NCBI GenBank assembly: GCA_902363445.1
Contig: CABJAB010000002.1
Location: 124,001-188,000, forward strand
Direction: 5' to 3'
Source: Lachnospiraceae bacterium
Lineage (GTDB): Bacteria; Bacillota; Clostridia; Lachnospirales; Lachnospiraceae
Length of the DNA stretch: 64,000 nt
The translations under genes and the position numbers were made by a program. Each line of letters opens with the position of its first letter. Within the stretch, counting starts at the first letter, position 1. The notes beneath the pieces were generated by a model that was given only the letters and a program-made list of their open reading frames with translations, was not told where the DNA came from and did no database searches. Below, in pieces: positions 15,910-25,149 of the stretch.

Positions 15910-17667
15910 ATGTTTTATCCGGAAGAATTGGTGGAAGAGGTGCGGACGCGAAACGATATCGTAGATGTGATCTCTTCCTATGTGAAATTACAGAAGCGGG
16001 GCAGCACCTATTTTGGGCTGTGCCCTTTTCATAATGAAAAAACACCGTCCTTTTCCGTGACGCCGTCCAAACAGATGTATTACTGTTTTGGATGCGGAGC
16101 AGGGGGCAATGTGATAACGTTTTTGATGGAATATGAGAACTACACATTTCCAGAAGCGCTTGCATATCTTGCGGAGAGAGCAGGGATAGAGCTGCCGAAG
16201 CAGGAGGAGAGCGCGGAGGCCAGAAAACAGGCGGATTTGCGGGCAAAGATTCTCGAGGTGAATCGGGAAGCCGGCCGGTATTTTTATTATCAAATGAAAG
16301 GCGTGTCCGGCCAAAGGGCGTATGACTATCTGAAAGACCGGGGCCTTACGGAGGAAACCATACGGAAATTCGGCCTGGGATATTCCAATGCTTACCGGGA
16401 CGACCTTTACCAGTATCTGAAGAAAAAAGGGTACAGTGACAGCCTTTTAAAGGAAACGGGACTTGTAAAGATAGAAGAGAGAGGATGCCATGACAGGTTC
16501 TGGAACCGGGTGATGTTTCCGATCATGGATGTGAACGGAAAAATCATCGGCTTCGGCGGGCGTGTCATGGGAGATGGAGAGCCGAAATACCTGAATTCGC
16601 CGGAGACGAAGGCTTTTGACAAGAGCAGGAACTTATATGGACTCAACTATGCCAGGACGGCCAGAAAGCCTTATATGCTGATCTGCGAAGGATATATGGA
16701 TGTGATTTCCATGCAGCAGGCCGGATTTACCAACGCGGTGGCGTCCTTGGGGACCGCGTTTACCTCCGGACAAGCCAGTCTTCTTAGACGGTATACGGAA
16801 CAGGTGATCCTGACCTACGACAGTGACGGCGCCGGGATAAAAGCGGCGCTCCGGGCGATTCCCATCTTGAAAGAAGCAGGGCTGTCAGCCAAGGTGCTGA
16901 GTCTGAAGCCGTATAAAGATCCGGATGAATTCATCAAAAATCTGGGGGCGGATGCTTTTGAGGAACGGATAGAATCAGCGCAGAACGGTTTCTTGTTTGA
17001 AACAGATGTGCTTTATAGGCAGTACGATATGGAAGACCCGGAGCAAAAAACGGCTTTTCATAATGCGGTGGCAAAGAAGCTGCTGCAGTTTTCTGAAAAA
17101 CTGGAACGGGATAATTATACGGAAGCTGTGGCGAGACAGTATCATATCGGGTATGAGAATCTGAAGAGCCTGGTCAACACCATGGGCGGAAAAGTCGGAC
17201 TGGCTGCGGAACGGCCGTCGGGCATGCGGCGGACAGAGGAGAAAAAAGAGCGTCCTGACGGGGTACGGCAGTCACAGAGGATTCTGCTTACCTGGCTGAT
17301 CGAAGACAAGCGTGTCTATGGCGCGGTGAAGGGAATCATAGGCCCGGAGGATTTTACAGAGGTCCTTTATCAGAAGGTTGCGGCCATGGTCTTTGAGGGC
17401 CTGCAGTCGGGGCACCTGGAACCGGCCGGTATCCTAAGCCATTTTATTAACGACGAGGAAGAATATAAGGAAGTGGCGGCGTTGTTCAACACTTCCCTTT
17501 CTGAGCTGACAAAGGAGGAGAGAGAGAAAGCGTTTTCGGAAACCGTGAAGCGGGTGAAGCGGCACAGCCTGGAGGAGAAAAGCAGGAATGTGACGGAGAT
17601 AGCCGCTTTGCAGGAGCTCATCAAAGAGCAGGCAAACTTAAATCAACTGCATATTTCTCTCAATTAA
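15910..17667 (+). CDS. dnaG: DNA primase
   Basis: 585 residues. The N-terminal CHC2 zinc-binding domain is visible (CPFHNEKTPSF, then YYCFGCGAGGN, about residues 38-64). The TOPRIM core follows with ICEGYMDVIS and LTYDSDGAG. The C-terminal 150 residues are the variable DnaB-helicase-binding region. It makes RNA primers at the replication fork. It starts 16 bases after dgt and is followed by rpoD. Confidence 0.97.
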   Translation: MFYPEELVEEVRTRNDIVDVISSYVKLQKRGSTYFGLCPFHNEKTPSFSVTPSKQMYYCFGCGAGGNVITFLMEYENYTFPEALAYLAERAGIELPKQEESAEARKQADLRAKILEVNREAGRYFYYQMKGVSGQRAYDYLKDRGLTEETIRKFGLGYSNAYRDDLYQYLKKKGYSDSLLKETGLVKIEERGCHDRFWNRVMFPIMDVNGKIIGFGGRVMGDGEPKYLNSPETKAFDKSRNLYGLNYARTARKPYMLICEGYMDVISMQQAGFTNAVASLGTAFTSGQASLLRRYTEQVILTYDSDGAGIKAALRAIPILKEAGLSAKVLSLKPYKDPDEFIKNLGADAFEERIESAQNGFLFETDVLYRQYDMEDPEQKTAFHNAVAKKLLQFSEKLERDNYTEAVARQYHIGYENLKSLVNTMGGKVGLAAERPSGMRRTEEKKERPDGVRQSQRILLTWLIEDKRVYGAVKGIIGPEDFTEVLYQKVAAMVFEGLQSGHLEPAGILSHFINDEEEYKEVAALFNTSLSELTKEEREKAFSETVKRVKRHSLEEKSRNVTEIAALQELIKEQANLNQLHISLN

Positions 17668-17716
17668 GGATAGAATATAGCCGAATAGCATTCGGTTACG
17701 GAAGGATGGGAGTTAT

Positions 17717-18820
17717 ATGGAAGCGGTGGGGCTCCGGCTGGAGGACAAGCTGGCTAAGCTTTTAAAGCTGGCGGCACAGAGGAAAAATACCTTGGATTAC
17801 CAGGACATCATGGAAGTGCTTGGAGATGACAGTCTGAATGCGGACTGTATCGACAAGACGTTTCAGGTGCTGGAGGCCGGAGGCGTGGAAGTACGCAGTG
17901 AAATAGCAGAAGAAGAGCTTCTTTTCCTTTCGGATGAGGAAGGAGATAAAACAGAGACGGAATTTCAGGAGACGGTGAATATAGAAGGACCTTCGTCAGA
18001 GGATCCGGTTCGGATGTATCTGAAGGAGATTGGGAAAATCCCTCTTTTGACGACGGGAGAAGAGCTTTCTCTCGCCAAAAGGATTGAAGAGGGAGATGAA
18101 GAAGCTGGAAGACGTCTGGCTGAAGCGAACCTCAGACTGGTCGTCAGCATCGCGAAGCGGTACGCGGGGCGCGGCATGCAGTTCCTGGATCTGATTCAGG
18201 AGGGAAATCTGGGACTCATGAAAGCCGTGGAGAAGTTTGACTATAAAAAGGGATATAAGTTCAGCACTTACGCAACCTGGTGGATCAGGCAGGCGATCAC
18301 AAGAGCCATAGCCGACCAGGGCAGGACGATTCGCATACCGGTCCATATGGTCGAGACGATCAACCGGGTGATCCGCACATCCAGACAGCTTTTACAGGAA
18401 TACGGAAGGGATCCTCAGCCAGATGAGATCGCAGAACGGATGAACCTTCCCGAGGAGCGGGTAAGGGAGATCATGAAGTTTTCCATGGAGCCGGTTTCTC
18501 TGGAAACTCCGGTGGGTGAAGAAGAAGACAGCCATCTGGCGGATTTCATACAGGATGAAAGCATTCAAGTCCCCGCCGAGGCGGCCGCGTTCAGTATGCT
18601 GAGAGAACAGCTGGGGGAGGTCCTCCATACATTGACAGACAGAGAGCGGCAAGTTCTGTGTATGCGGTTCGGACTCATTGACGGAGAGGGGCGGACCCTG
18701 GAAGAAGTGGGAAAAGAATTTAATGTGACAAGAGAGCGGATCCGGCAGATTGAAGCAAAGGCTCTCCGGAAGCTGAGGCATCCGAGCAGGAGCAAAAAGC
18801 TTAAGGATTATCTGGAATAG
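17717..18820 (+). CDS. rpoD: RNA polymerase primary sigma factor (sigma A)
   Basis: 367 residues, the usual size for Firmicutes. Region 1.1 is at the start, then [16 protein letters not shown] (region 1.2), [20 protein letters not shown] and [16 protein letters not shown] (region 2), and [21 protein letters not shown] in region 4.2, which contacts the -35 box. A short dyad (CCGAAT/ATTCGG, about 17679-17695) lies between dnaG and rpoD and may be a processing site, having no T-run. Confidence 0.97.
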   Translation: MEAVGLRLEDKLAKLLKLAAQRKNTLDYQDIMEVLGDDSLNADCIDKTFQVLEAGGVEVRSEIAEEELLFLSDEEGDKTETEFQETVNIEGPSSEDPVRMYLKEIGKIPLLTTGEELSLAKRIEEGDEEAGRRLAEANLRLVVSIAKRYAGRGMQFLDLIQEGNLGLMKAVEKFDYKKGYKFSTYATWWIRQAITRAIADQGRTIRIPVHMVETINRVIRTSRQLLQEYGRDPQPDEIAERMNLPEERVREIMKFSMEPVSLETPVGEEEDSHLADFIQDESIQVPAEAAAFSMLREQLGEVLHTLTDRERQVLCMRFGLIDGEGRTLEEVGKEFNVTRERIRQIEAKALRKLRHPSRSKKLKDYLE

Positions 18821-18849
18821 ATATAGGATAAAAGGAGAACAAAAGACAG

Positions 18850-19611
18850 ATGGAGTTATCAAAGAGGCTGACGGCCATTGGGGCCATGGTGGATCCGGGG
18901 AGCCGTCTGGCCGATATTGGCACTGATCATGGATATCTGCCGATCTGGCTGGTGGAACAGGGGGTGATACCCTCTGCAATCGCCATGGATATCAATGAGG
19001 GACCGCTTCTTCGTGCGAAAGAGCACATTGAGGAGCACGGTCTGTGCGCGCAGATTTCTCTCCGGAAAAGTGACGGCCTGGAAGGGCTGGAGCCTGGAGA
19101 GGCCGACATAGCTGTGATTGCCGGTATGGGAGGAATGCTGACTATCCGAATCTTAGAAAAAGGAAAAAGGACTGCGTCCAGGCTGCATAGGCTGGTATTA
19201 TCACCTCAGTCGGAGATTTCAGAGGTCCGGCGCTATCTTCTGCGGAATGGGTATCAGATTTTTGCGGAGGACATGGCAGAAGAGGAAGGGAAGTACTATG
19301 TTGTTATGAAAGCAGGATATTTGCCGGAAACCGCAGATGGAAAAGAAGCTGTGGAGCCGGATGAGGAACCCTGGTCTTACATAGAAGAGAAATACGGCAG
19401 GTATCTGCTTCGGACGGGGAAACCAGTTTTTTTGGAATACTTGAAGAAAGAGGAGGACACTCTGGAAAAGATTCGGGATACATTAATGGAAGCGGGGACA
19501 AAGAAGGCCGATGAGCGCCTTCTGCAGATAGACAGGGAGATCCTGGCTGTGAAGAAAGCGCTTTTTCAGGCAGGAGCGGAAAAAACTGGAGAAGAGAGCC
19601 GGAAGAAATGA
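18850..19611 (+). CDS. trmK: tRNA (adenine-22-N1)-methyltransferase
   Basis: 253 residues. The SAM-binding start ADIGTDHGYLPIWL (about residues 22-35) and AVIAGMGGMLTIRIL, together with LVLSPQSE, are diagnostic of TrmK (YqfN). A C-terminal coiled helical region follows. It methylates A22 of some tRNAs. It follows rpoD and precedes the Nif3-like gene, as in Bacillus and most Clostridia. Confidence 0.92.
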   Translation: MELSKRLTAIGAMVDPGSRLADIGTDHGYLPIWLVEQGVIPSAIAMDINEGPLLRAKEHIEEHGLCAQISLRKSDGLEGLEPGEADIAVIAGMGGMLTIRILEKGKRTASRLHRLVLSPQSEISEVRRYLLRNGYQIFAEDMAEEEGKYYVVMKAGYLPETADGKEAVEPDEEPWSYIEEKYGRYLLRTGKPVFLEYLKKEEDTLEKIRDTLMEAGTKKADERLLQIDREILAVKKALFQAGAEKTGEESRKK

Positions 19612-19627
19612 CAAAGGAGGCGGTTGT

Positions 19628-20425
19628 GTGAAAAAGTGCCGTGAGATTAGATCTTGGTTTGACGAAAAGTGGCCGGAATCATTGGCTTGTGACTGGGATA
19701 ATGTGGGCCTGCTCGCCGGGAGGGCGGACAAGGAAGTGCGGTGCGTATATGTGGCTCTGGATGCTACAGATGAAGTGATAGAAGCGGCTGTGCGGGAGAA
19801 AGCGGATATGCTGATCACTCATCATCCGCTGATTTTTGGAGCCATAAAAAAGGTCAGTGATGAGACATCGGTGGGAAGGCGGGTCCTGAAGCTTTTGCAG
19901 GCGGATATTTCCTATTATGCAGGCCATACAAATTTTGATATAGCGGCAGGAGGCATGGCAGATCTGGCGGCGGAACGCATGGGGCTAAGGGGATATACGG
20001 CGCCCCTTGAGGCTGCGGGAGAGCAAGAAGGAGTCCCGGTGGGAATCGGCAAGGCGGGCTCTTTGACGGAAGCCATGACCGTAGAAGAACTGTCAGAGCT
20101 TGTGAAGGACCGTTTCTGTATACCGGCAGTCACCGTTTACAGTGAAGACAAAAAAAGGCTGGTAAGACGTATTGCGATTTCACCGGGATCGGGAAAAAGC
20201 ATGCGTGTTCCTGCTGTAGAAGCGGCCGCGGAGGTACTGATCACCGGCGATATGGGCCATCATGAGGGGCTTGATCTGATGGCGGACGGACTCTCTCTCA
20301 TAGATGCGGGGCATTACGGTCTGGAGCATATTTTTGTGGATGCAGTTGCAAAAGAGCTGGAAATGGCCGGATTCGGTCTTGTGATAAAGAAAGCTCCTGT
20401 TTCATATCCTTATGAGATAATATGA
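19628..20425 (+). CDS. Nif3-like dinuclear metal centre protein (YqfO group)
   Basis: 265 residues, the short form without the central PII-like insertion. Metal ligands are seen in LITHHPLIF (His pair) and AGHTNFD near the N-terminal half and in ITGDMGHHEGLD and DAGHYGLEH near the C-terminus. The start codon GTG 19628 follows AGGAGG at 19615-19620. The biochemical function remains unclear in spite of a conserved structure (proposed GTP cyclohydrolase-like or metal insertion). It is coupled to trmK with a 16-base gap. Confidence 0.9.
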   Translation: MKKCREIRSWFDEKWPESLACDWDNVGLLAGRADKEVRCVYVALDATDEVIEAAVREKADMLITHHPLIFGAIKKVSDETSVGRRVLKLLQADISYYAGHTNFDIAAGGMADLAAERMGLRGYTAPLEAAGEQEGVPVGIGKAGSLTEAMTVEELSELVKDRFCIPAVTVYSEDKKRLVRRIAISPGSGKSMRVPAVEAAAEVLITGDMGHHEGLDLMADGLSLIDAGHYGLEHIFVDAVAKELEMAGFGLVIKKAPVSYPYEII

Positions 20426-20449
20426 TGCAGGCAGAAAGGGGTTGATACT

Positions 20450-22105
20450 ATGTGGACAGTAATATGCGGCGGAAAGGAAATGAAAGTGGAAGAGGGAGCC
20501 ACGCTTCTGGAATTGTCAGAGCGCGTGAGAAAGGATTATTCCCATGATATTCTTCTGGCGTCTGTGAATGGGAAGCTGTCGGAGCTACATAAAAAAGTAA
20601 AAGACGGGAGCAGGATCGAATTTTTTACTGCGGCGGATAAGCCGGGGTTTCAGACGTACAGGCGCAGTATGATCTTCCTTTTGGTGAAAGCAATCTATGC
20701 GGCTGCAGGAAGAGATGTCCTGGATAAGGTGCTGGTGGATTTTGCGATCAGCAAGGGCGTGTATGTGGATATACGGGGCAATATTCAGGTGGATGAGGCA
20801 TTTGTGGAGGCCGTCTCTCAGAAGATGAAGGAGCTGGTGGAAGAAAAGCTGCCTCTGATGAAACGGAGTGTTTCCACCGATGAAGCAGTGGACCTGTTCG
20901 GGAAATATAAGATGTATGACAAGGAGAAGCTGTTCCATTATCGGAGAGTATCCAAGGTGAATATATACAGCATCCGGGAATTTGAGGACTACTATTATGG
21001 ATACATGGTATGCAATACCGGATATTTGAAATATTTTAAACTCTATTACTATGACGGAGGCATCGTCATCCAGATGCCCACGCAGAAAAATCCGGAAGAG
21101 GTGCCCGATTTTGAGCCTGGAGAGAAGGTATACCAGTGCCAGAAGGAGTCCTCCAAATGGGGAGAAGCTCTTGGAGTGGACACCGTGGGCGATCTGAATG
21201 ACCGGATTGTGAGCGGAGGGATGAACGAACTGATTCTTGTGCAGGAAGCTCTGATGGAAAAGAGGCTGGGAGAGATTGCCACAGAAATTGCAAAGGACCG
21301 GAAACGGAAATTTGTGATGATCGCGGGACCTTCTTCCTCTGGAAAGACGACCTTTTCTCACAGACTGTCCATCCAGCTGCGGACGTTAGGCCTTGAGCCG
21401 CATCCCATCGCCGTTGACAATTACTTTGTAAACAGAGAGGACACTCCCAGAGATGAGTTTGGGGAATTTAACTATGAATGTCTGGAAGCCATAGATGTGA
21501 AGCAGTTCAATCAGGATATGTGCGCTCTGCTGGAGGGAAAGACAGTTGCGATGCCTACGTTTAATTTCAAAAAGGGCAGACGGGAATACAAAGGAGATAC
21601 TCTGACGATGGGTCCGGATGATATCCTGGTCGTGGAAGGCATCCACGGGCTCAATGACAAGCTGTCATATAGCCTTCCTCCGGCAAATAAATTCAAGATC
21701 TATATCAGCCCTCTCACTCAGCTGAACATTGATGAGCACAACCGGATACCCAGTACAGACGGGCGTCTGATAAGGCGTATGGTGAGAGACGCGCGTACCA
21801 GAGGTACGACGGCAAAGGATACCATCGCCATGTGGCCATCTGTCCGCAGAGGCGAGGAAGAAAATATATTCCCCTACCAGGAGTCGGCAGACGTGGTATT
21901 CAATTCCGCACTGATCTATGAACTGGCAGTCCTAAAGCCTTATGCGGAGCCGCTTCTTTTCGGGATACCCAAGGACGCGCCGGAATATATGGAGGCAAAG
22001 CGGCTGCTCAAATTCTTTGATTATTTTCTGACTGTGGTCAGCGAGGACATACCGAAAAACTCACTTTTGAGAGAATTCATCGGGGGAAGCTGCTTCCACG
22101 TCTGA
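20450..22105 (+). CDS. Nucleoside kinase: TGS-type N-terminus plus uridine kinase domain
   Basis: 551 residues. The first 65 residues resemble a TGS domain (beta-grasp, MKVEEGATLLELSERV), then a region like the second additional domain of threonyl-tRNA synthetases, and from about residue 285 a uridine-kinase P-loop domain (MIAGPSSSGKTTFS) with AVDNYFVNREDTP and VEGIHGLND. This architecture is common in Clostridia and is annotated as nucleoside kinase or uridine kinase-like; the substrate is inferred from the kinase domain only. It ends at a terminator (22141-22180). Confidence 0.85.
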   Translation: MWTVICGGKEMKVEEGATLLELSERVRKDYSHDILLASVNGKLSELHKKVKDGSRIEFFTAADKPGFQTYRRSMIFLLVKAIYAAAGRDVLDKVLVDFAISKGVYVDIRGNIQVDEAFVEAVSQKMKELVEEKLPLMKRSVSTDEAVDLFGKYKMYDKEKLFHYRRVSKVNIYSIREFEDYYYGYMVCNTGYLKYFKLYYYDGGIVIQMPTQKNPEEVPDFEPGEKVYQCQKESSKWGEALGVDTVGDLNDRIVSGGMNELILVQEALMEKRLGEIATEIAKDRKRKFVMIAGPSSSGKTTFSHRLSIQLRTLGLEPHPIAVDNYFVNREDTPRDEFGEFNYECLEAIDVKQFNQDMCALLEGKTVAMPTFNFKKGRREYKGDTLTMGPDDILVVEGIHGLNDKLSYSLPPANKFKIYISPLTQLNIDEHNRIPSTDGRLIRRMVRDARTRGTTAKDTIAMWPSVRRGEEENIFPYQESADVVFNSALIYELAVLKPYAEPLLFGIPKDAPEYMEAKRLLKFFDYFLTVVSEDIPKNSLLREFIGGSCFHV

Positions 22106-22140
22106 GCATAACATTAAACTCCCTTTCCTGTTATATAAAT

Positions 22141-22180
22141 AAAAGGCCCGCCGGAGCAGCTCTCGGCAGGCCTTCTTTTC
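22141..22180. terminator. Terminator shared by the nucleoside kinase and the small membrane peptide gene
   Basis: AAGGCCCGCCG pairs with CGGCAGGCCTT with one bulge, followed by CTTTTC on the plus strand and TTTTATTTATA on the minus strand. Confidence 0.8.
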
Positions 22181-22229
22181 TCGAATTCAATTTGGAAAGT
22201 AATATATAAAAAATACTATGCCGGCGAAA

Positions 22230-22340
22230 TCATAAAGGTGTGCCGTCCTTATTCATATCTTTTAGGTACAAGAATAATGGAAGCCCCATCTTCACAGTAA
22301 CTGTGATAAAAACAAGCCCTACAAGTATTGTGCACATCAT
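22230..22340 (-). CDS. Small single-membrane-span peptide (36 aa), unrecognised
   Basis: A 36-residue frame on the minus strand from ATG 22340 to TGA 22230: MMCTILVGLVFITVTV, then KMGLPLFLYL and a polar tail KDMNKDGTPL. The first 26 residues are hydrophobic with one lysine in the middle, enough for one span. It has a strong ribosome binding site (GGAAGGTGA, seven bases before ATG), a good promoter at 22397-22368 and a terminator at 22180-22141, so it looks like a complete transcription unit. I do not recognise the family. A second in-frame ATG lies directly after the first. Confidence 0.6.
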   Translation of the reverse strand: MMCTILVGLVFITVTVKMGLPLFLYLKDMNKDGTPL

Positions 22341-22367
22341 ATAATCACCTTCCTTCCTACTAATACT

Positions 22368-22397
22368 ATATCACAATCAGGGCAGGATGGATGTCAA
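22368..22397 (-). promoter_or_regulatory. Promoter of the small membrane peptide gene
   Basis: On the minus strand a consensus TTGACA (22397-22392) and TGATAT (22373-22368) with an 18-bp spacer, 28 bases before the start codon. Confidence 0.6.
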
Positions 22398-22410
22398 GAT
22401 ACCGTTAAAG

Positions 22411-23141
22411 TTTACCTTTGAATATTATTAAAACAAACTTGTTTTATGAATCAGATGGGACAGGAGGAAATCCGATTCCATCCAGGCGGCTCGCGGGCAG
22501 CCGTAACCAGAATTTTTACGGCCTCCAGTCGGTCCTTTCCAACTGACATGGATAAATCGATATTTTTCCATGTCAGATTCCAACAAAAATCCGCATGATA
22601 TGCGATTTTTACCTCCCTACGGCCGGTAAGATTCTGCTAACGTCTTTGCGGCGCTCTCCTTACGATGGAATCGGATTGTTCCTCCCGCTCCTCTTGCCGC
22701 ACCGAGATAAACTTCCGCATGTTTTGAAAAGCATTGGAGCGGACACTGTGGCCCGCTGCGGTACGCGCGCGGGCCGTGTGGATATCCAATCATTTTCTGG
22801 AATCTAAGAAATGAAACTTGTCCAGTACAGTGCGGCGGGCAAGGCACCGGCAGAAGGATTCCGGGCCGGCCTAAAGGTGAGCGCTGCAGAGCAGAGGCCG
22901 GTGTTCCCCAGGCGGAGGGAGGCAGAAACGAAAAATACCGATTCCGTTTCTGAGCGAACCGGAGACAGGAAATCATAAAGATTTCCTGCCGACATGTGAG
23001 CGGTACTGCCAGAGCGGGGATAAAACGGTCCCTGCATCGCCAGCGAACCGAAATCGTGACGGTCCGAAACTTCTGCCGGTGTTAAACTTAAGCTTAATCA
23101 GAACTAATTAAAAATAATTCCAAAAAGTATTCAAAGGTATC
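22411..23141 (+). repeat. Dispersed structured repeat, copy C (full length)
   Basis: About 731 bp, with the best-kept inverted ends: TTTACCTTTGAATA on the left and, on the minus strand from the right end, GATACCTTTGAATACTTTTT. It carries the same order of hairpins as copy A: 22543-22576 (CTGACATGGA/TCCATGTCAG), 22585-22610 (AAAAATC/GATTTTT), 22748-22777, 22883-22892 (GCT/AGC around GCAG) and CAGGAAATC/GATTTCCTG near 22965-22987. Several stem positions differ from copy A in both arms so that pairing is kept. It lies between the small peptide gene and the rnpB promoter. Confidence 0.9.
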
Positions 23142-23171
23142 TTTTTCGACAAAGTCCGCGTTTGTTTTTTC

Positions 23172-23200
23172 TTGAATTTCCGGATGGCTTGTGTTATGAT
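23172..23200 (+). promoter_or_regulatory. rnpB promoter
   Basis: TTGAAT (23172-23177) and TATGAT (23195-23200) with a 17-bp spacer; the RNA 5' end at about 23207 is exactly at the expected distance. Confidence 0.8.
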
Positions 23201-23206
23201 ACCACA

Positions 23207-23548
23207 GAGCAGGATGAATGGTCGCGGCTGCAGCGCTGAAAAGCGGCAGGCGAGGAAAGTCCGGGCTTCACAGGGCAGGATGCCGGATAACGTCCGGTGG
23301 AGGCGACTCCAAGGATAGTGCAACAGAAATATACCGCCGGCTTAAAGCCGGTAAGGTTGGAAGGGCAGTGTAAGAGACTACCGCTCTCCTGGTAACAGGG
23401 GAGGCATATGTAAACCCCATCCGAAGCAAGACCGAACAGAAAGCATAAGACGGCCCGTCTGCTTTCGGGTAGGTTGCTTGAGCCTTCCGGTGACGGCAGG
23501 CCTAGATAGATGACCATTCGCGACAGAACCCGGCTTATAGTCCTGCTC
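23207..23548 (+). ncRNA. rnpB: RNase P RNA
   Basis: The universally conserved GAGGAAAGTCCGGGC (P4 5' strand region, about 23254-23268) and the 3' CAGAACCCGGCTTATAG (about 23524-23540) are present, as are the internal GGTAAGGTTGGAAGGG and CAAGACCGAACAGAAAG-type segments. The 5' end GAGCAGGA pairs with TCCTGCTC at the 3' end (P1). Length is about 342 nt. It is the catalytic RNA that removes tRNA 5' leaders. A terminator follows at 23576-23599. Confidence 0.96.
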
Positions 23549-23575
23549 ATATTGAAAACAAGGGAATGTCCCGTG

Positions 23576-23599
23576 AACGGCCGTTGGGCCGTTTTTTAT
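23576..23599 (+). terminator. rnpB terminator
   Basis: AACGGCC and GGCCGTT around GTTG, followed by TTTTATT. Confidence 0.85.
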
Positions 23600-23750
23600 T
23601 AATAGAAAATTTCTTTGAATTTCCTATTATCTTAAAACGATCTGCATAGGATGCAGATGATGTACATAAGAAGGCTGCTTTGCGGCTGAATATCGGCGTT
23701 CAAAGTGGACTTGCCCACTTTGCTCTTTCACAGGAAGTCAGTGAGGAAAT

Positions 23751-24419
23751 ATGAAGAGAGAAGTTCATATCGATGAAATAGAACGGTTATATGGATTAAA
23801 TGACATGGTAAAGGCTGACTGCGGAGGATGCGCGGGGTGCTCCGTCTGCTGTCACGATATGGGAAATTCTGTGATTCTGGATCCTCTGGACGTACATCGC
23901 CTTTTAAAAGGCCTTTCTGCAACCTTTAAAGAACTGCTCGAGGTAAGCGCAGAGCTCCATGTGGAGGAAGGAATCATCCTGCCGAACCTTAAAATGACAG
24001 GACGGGAGGAGAGCTGTGTTTTTTTAGACGATGGAGAAAGATGCTCCATCCATGCTTACCGTCCGGGCCTCTGCCGTATTTTTCCACTGGGGAGATATTA
24101 TGAGGGAAATTCGTTCCGGTATTATTTACAAAGCCGCCAGTGTCCGAAATCCGGCCGGACGAAAATAAAGGTAAAGAAGTGGATTGATATTCCAGACGCA
24201 GGACAGAATGAGCGTTTTATCCTGGAGTGGCATGATTTTCTTAAGGAACTGAAAGAGCGTTTTGCCGGGAGCGGGGACGAAGCGCTTCAAAAGGATGTAA
24301 ACACTTTTATGCTGAACCTGTTTTATGCAGAACCATACGATACGGAAGCAGATTTTTATACTCAGTTTGAGGAACGGCTTGTCAAGGCAAAAAATCTGGT
24401 TTCAGCGGTAGAATGGTGA
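23751..24419 (+). CDS. YkgJ-family cysteine-cluster protein
   Basis: 222 residues. The cysteine cluster CGGCAGCSVCCHDMG (about residues 24-38) and the later CVFLDDGERCSIHAYRPGLCRIFPLG match the YkgJ / zinc- or iron-chelating domain family. The start ATG 23751 follows GAGGAAAT. The function of the family is not established; an iron-sulfur or zinc centre is likely. The protein has an extended C-terminal helical part of about 90 residues. Monocistronic. Confidence 0.85.
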   Translation: MKREVHIDEIERLYGLNDMVKADCGGCAGCSVCCHDMGNSVILDPLDVHRLLKGLSATFKELLEVSAELHVEEGIILPNLKMTGREESCVFLDDGERCSIHAYRPGLCRIFPLGRYYEGNSFRYYLQSRQCPKSGRTKIKVKKWIDIPDAGQNERFILEWHDFLKELKERFAGSGDEALQKDVNTFMLNLFYAEPYDTEADFYTQFEERLVKAKNLVSAVEW

Positions 24420-24518
24420 CGATCATGCGAAATGGAGTTTTCGATACCGTGATATGTAATGAGGAAAGCTATATGATACCGAATGAAAAGCGTTTAATCC
24501 AGATTCGGATTCTATAAA

Positions 24519-24560
24519 TTGAAAAAATGGGGTTGCATCAGATACAATCCATGGTACAAT
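24519..24560 (+). promoter_or_regulatory. Promoter region of the dUTPase-like gene
   Basis: Two overlapping candidates: TTGAAA (24519-24524) with TACAAT (24543-24548), 18-bp spacer, and TTGCAT (24533-24538) with TACAAT (24555-24560), 16-bp spacer. Confidence 0.5.
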
Positions 24561-24592
24561 GGAAGAGTAAAAAACAAAAGCGGGGAAATAAT

Positions 24593-25105
24593 ATGAAACG
24601 GATTGCACGGTTTGAAAAGGTCAGCAGATCCCAGTTCAGCAAGGATTTTCTGGATACCTTCGGACAAGAAAAGAGAGCGGCCTGTGAAGCGGCGTATGAA
24701 ATAGCCGAGGTGCCGAAGAGGGCTACATCCGGATCGGCGGGCTATGATTTTATCACTCCGGTTCCTATCTGCCTGAAGCCAGGAGATTCTGTCAAGATCC
24801 CGACGGGGATCCGCGCAGCGATGGAAGAAGGCTGGGTGCTTCAGATTTATCCGAGAAGCGGCCTTGGCTTCAAATACAGGCTTCAGATGAACAACACAGT
24901 CGGCATAGTGGACAGCGATTATTATCATTCTGAGAATGAAGGTCATATATTCATTAAGATCACCAACGACAGCAGAGAGGGAAAGGAGCTCCGCTTGGAA
25001 GCGGGAAGCGGTTTTGCCCAGGGGATTTTCATGGAATTTGGGATCACGGAGGATGACGATGCGGCGGCCGTGAGAAACGGCGGCTTCGGAAGCACCGGAG
25101 TATGA
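24593..25105 (+). CDS. dut: dUTP diphosphatase family protein
   Basis: 170 residues from ATG 24593 (GGGGAAATA in front). The trimeric dUTPase motifs are visible: SGSAGYDF (motif 1), YPRSGLGFKYRLQMNNTVGIVDSDY (motifs 2 and 3) and GSGFAQGIF (motif 4), with the glycine-rich end GGFGSTGV (motif 5). It hydrolyses dUTP to dUMP, keeping uracil out of DNA and feeding ThyA, whose gene lies 6.5 kb downstream. The N-terminus is about 40 residues longer than minimal dUTPases, so relation to the dCTP deaminase/dUTPase superfamily subgroups is possible. Confidence 0.88.
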   Translation: MKRIARFEKVSRSQFSKDFLDTFGQEKRAACEAAYEIAEVPKRATSGSAGYDFITPVPICLKPGDSVKIPTGIRAAMEEGWVLQIYPRSGLGFKYRLQMNNTVGIVDSDYYHSENEGHIFIKITNDSREGKELRLEAGSGFAQGIFMEFGITEDDDAAAVRNGGFGSTGV

Positions 25106-25149
25106 CTGCGGGATGATGATTAAAATAGAAATAGGATAAGGAGAGGACT

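Noticed and set aside
17674..17698. Terminator between dnaG and rpoD
   Set aside because: The dyad is short (CCGAAT/ATTCGG) and no T-run follows.
22617..22976. 119-codon minus-strand frame across copy C
   Set aside because: It crosses the boundaries of the frames in copies A and E in a different phase, so it is not one gene.
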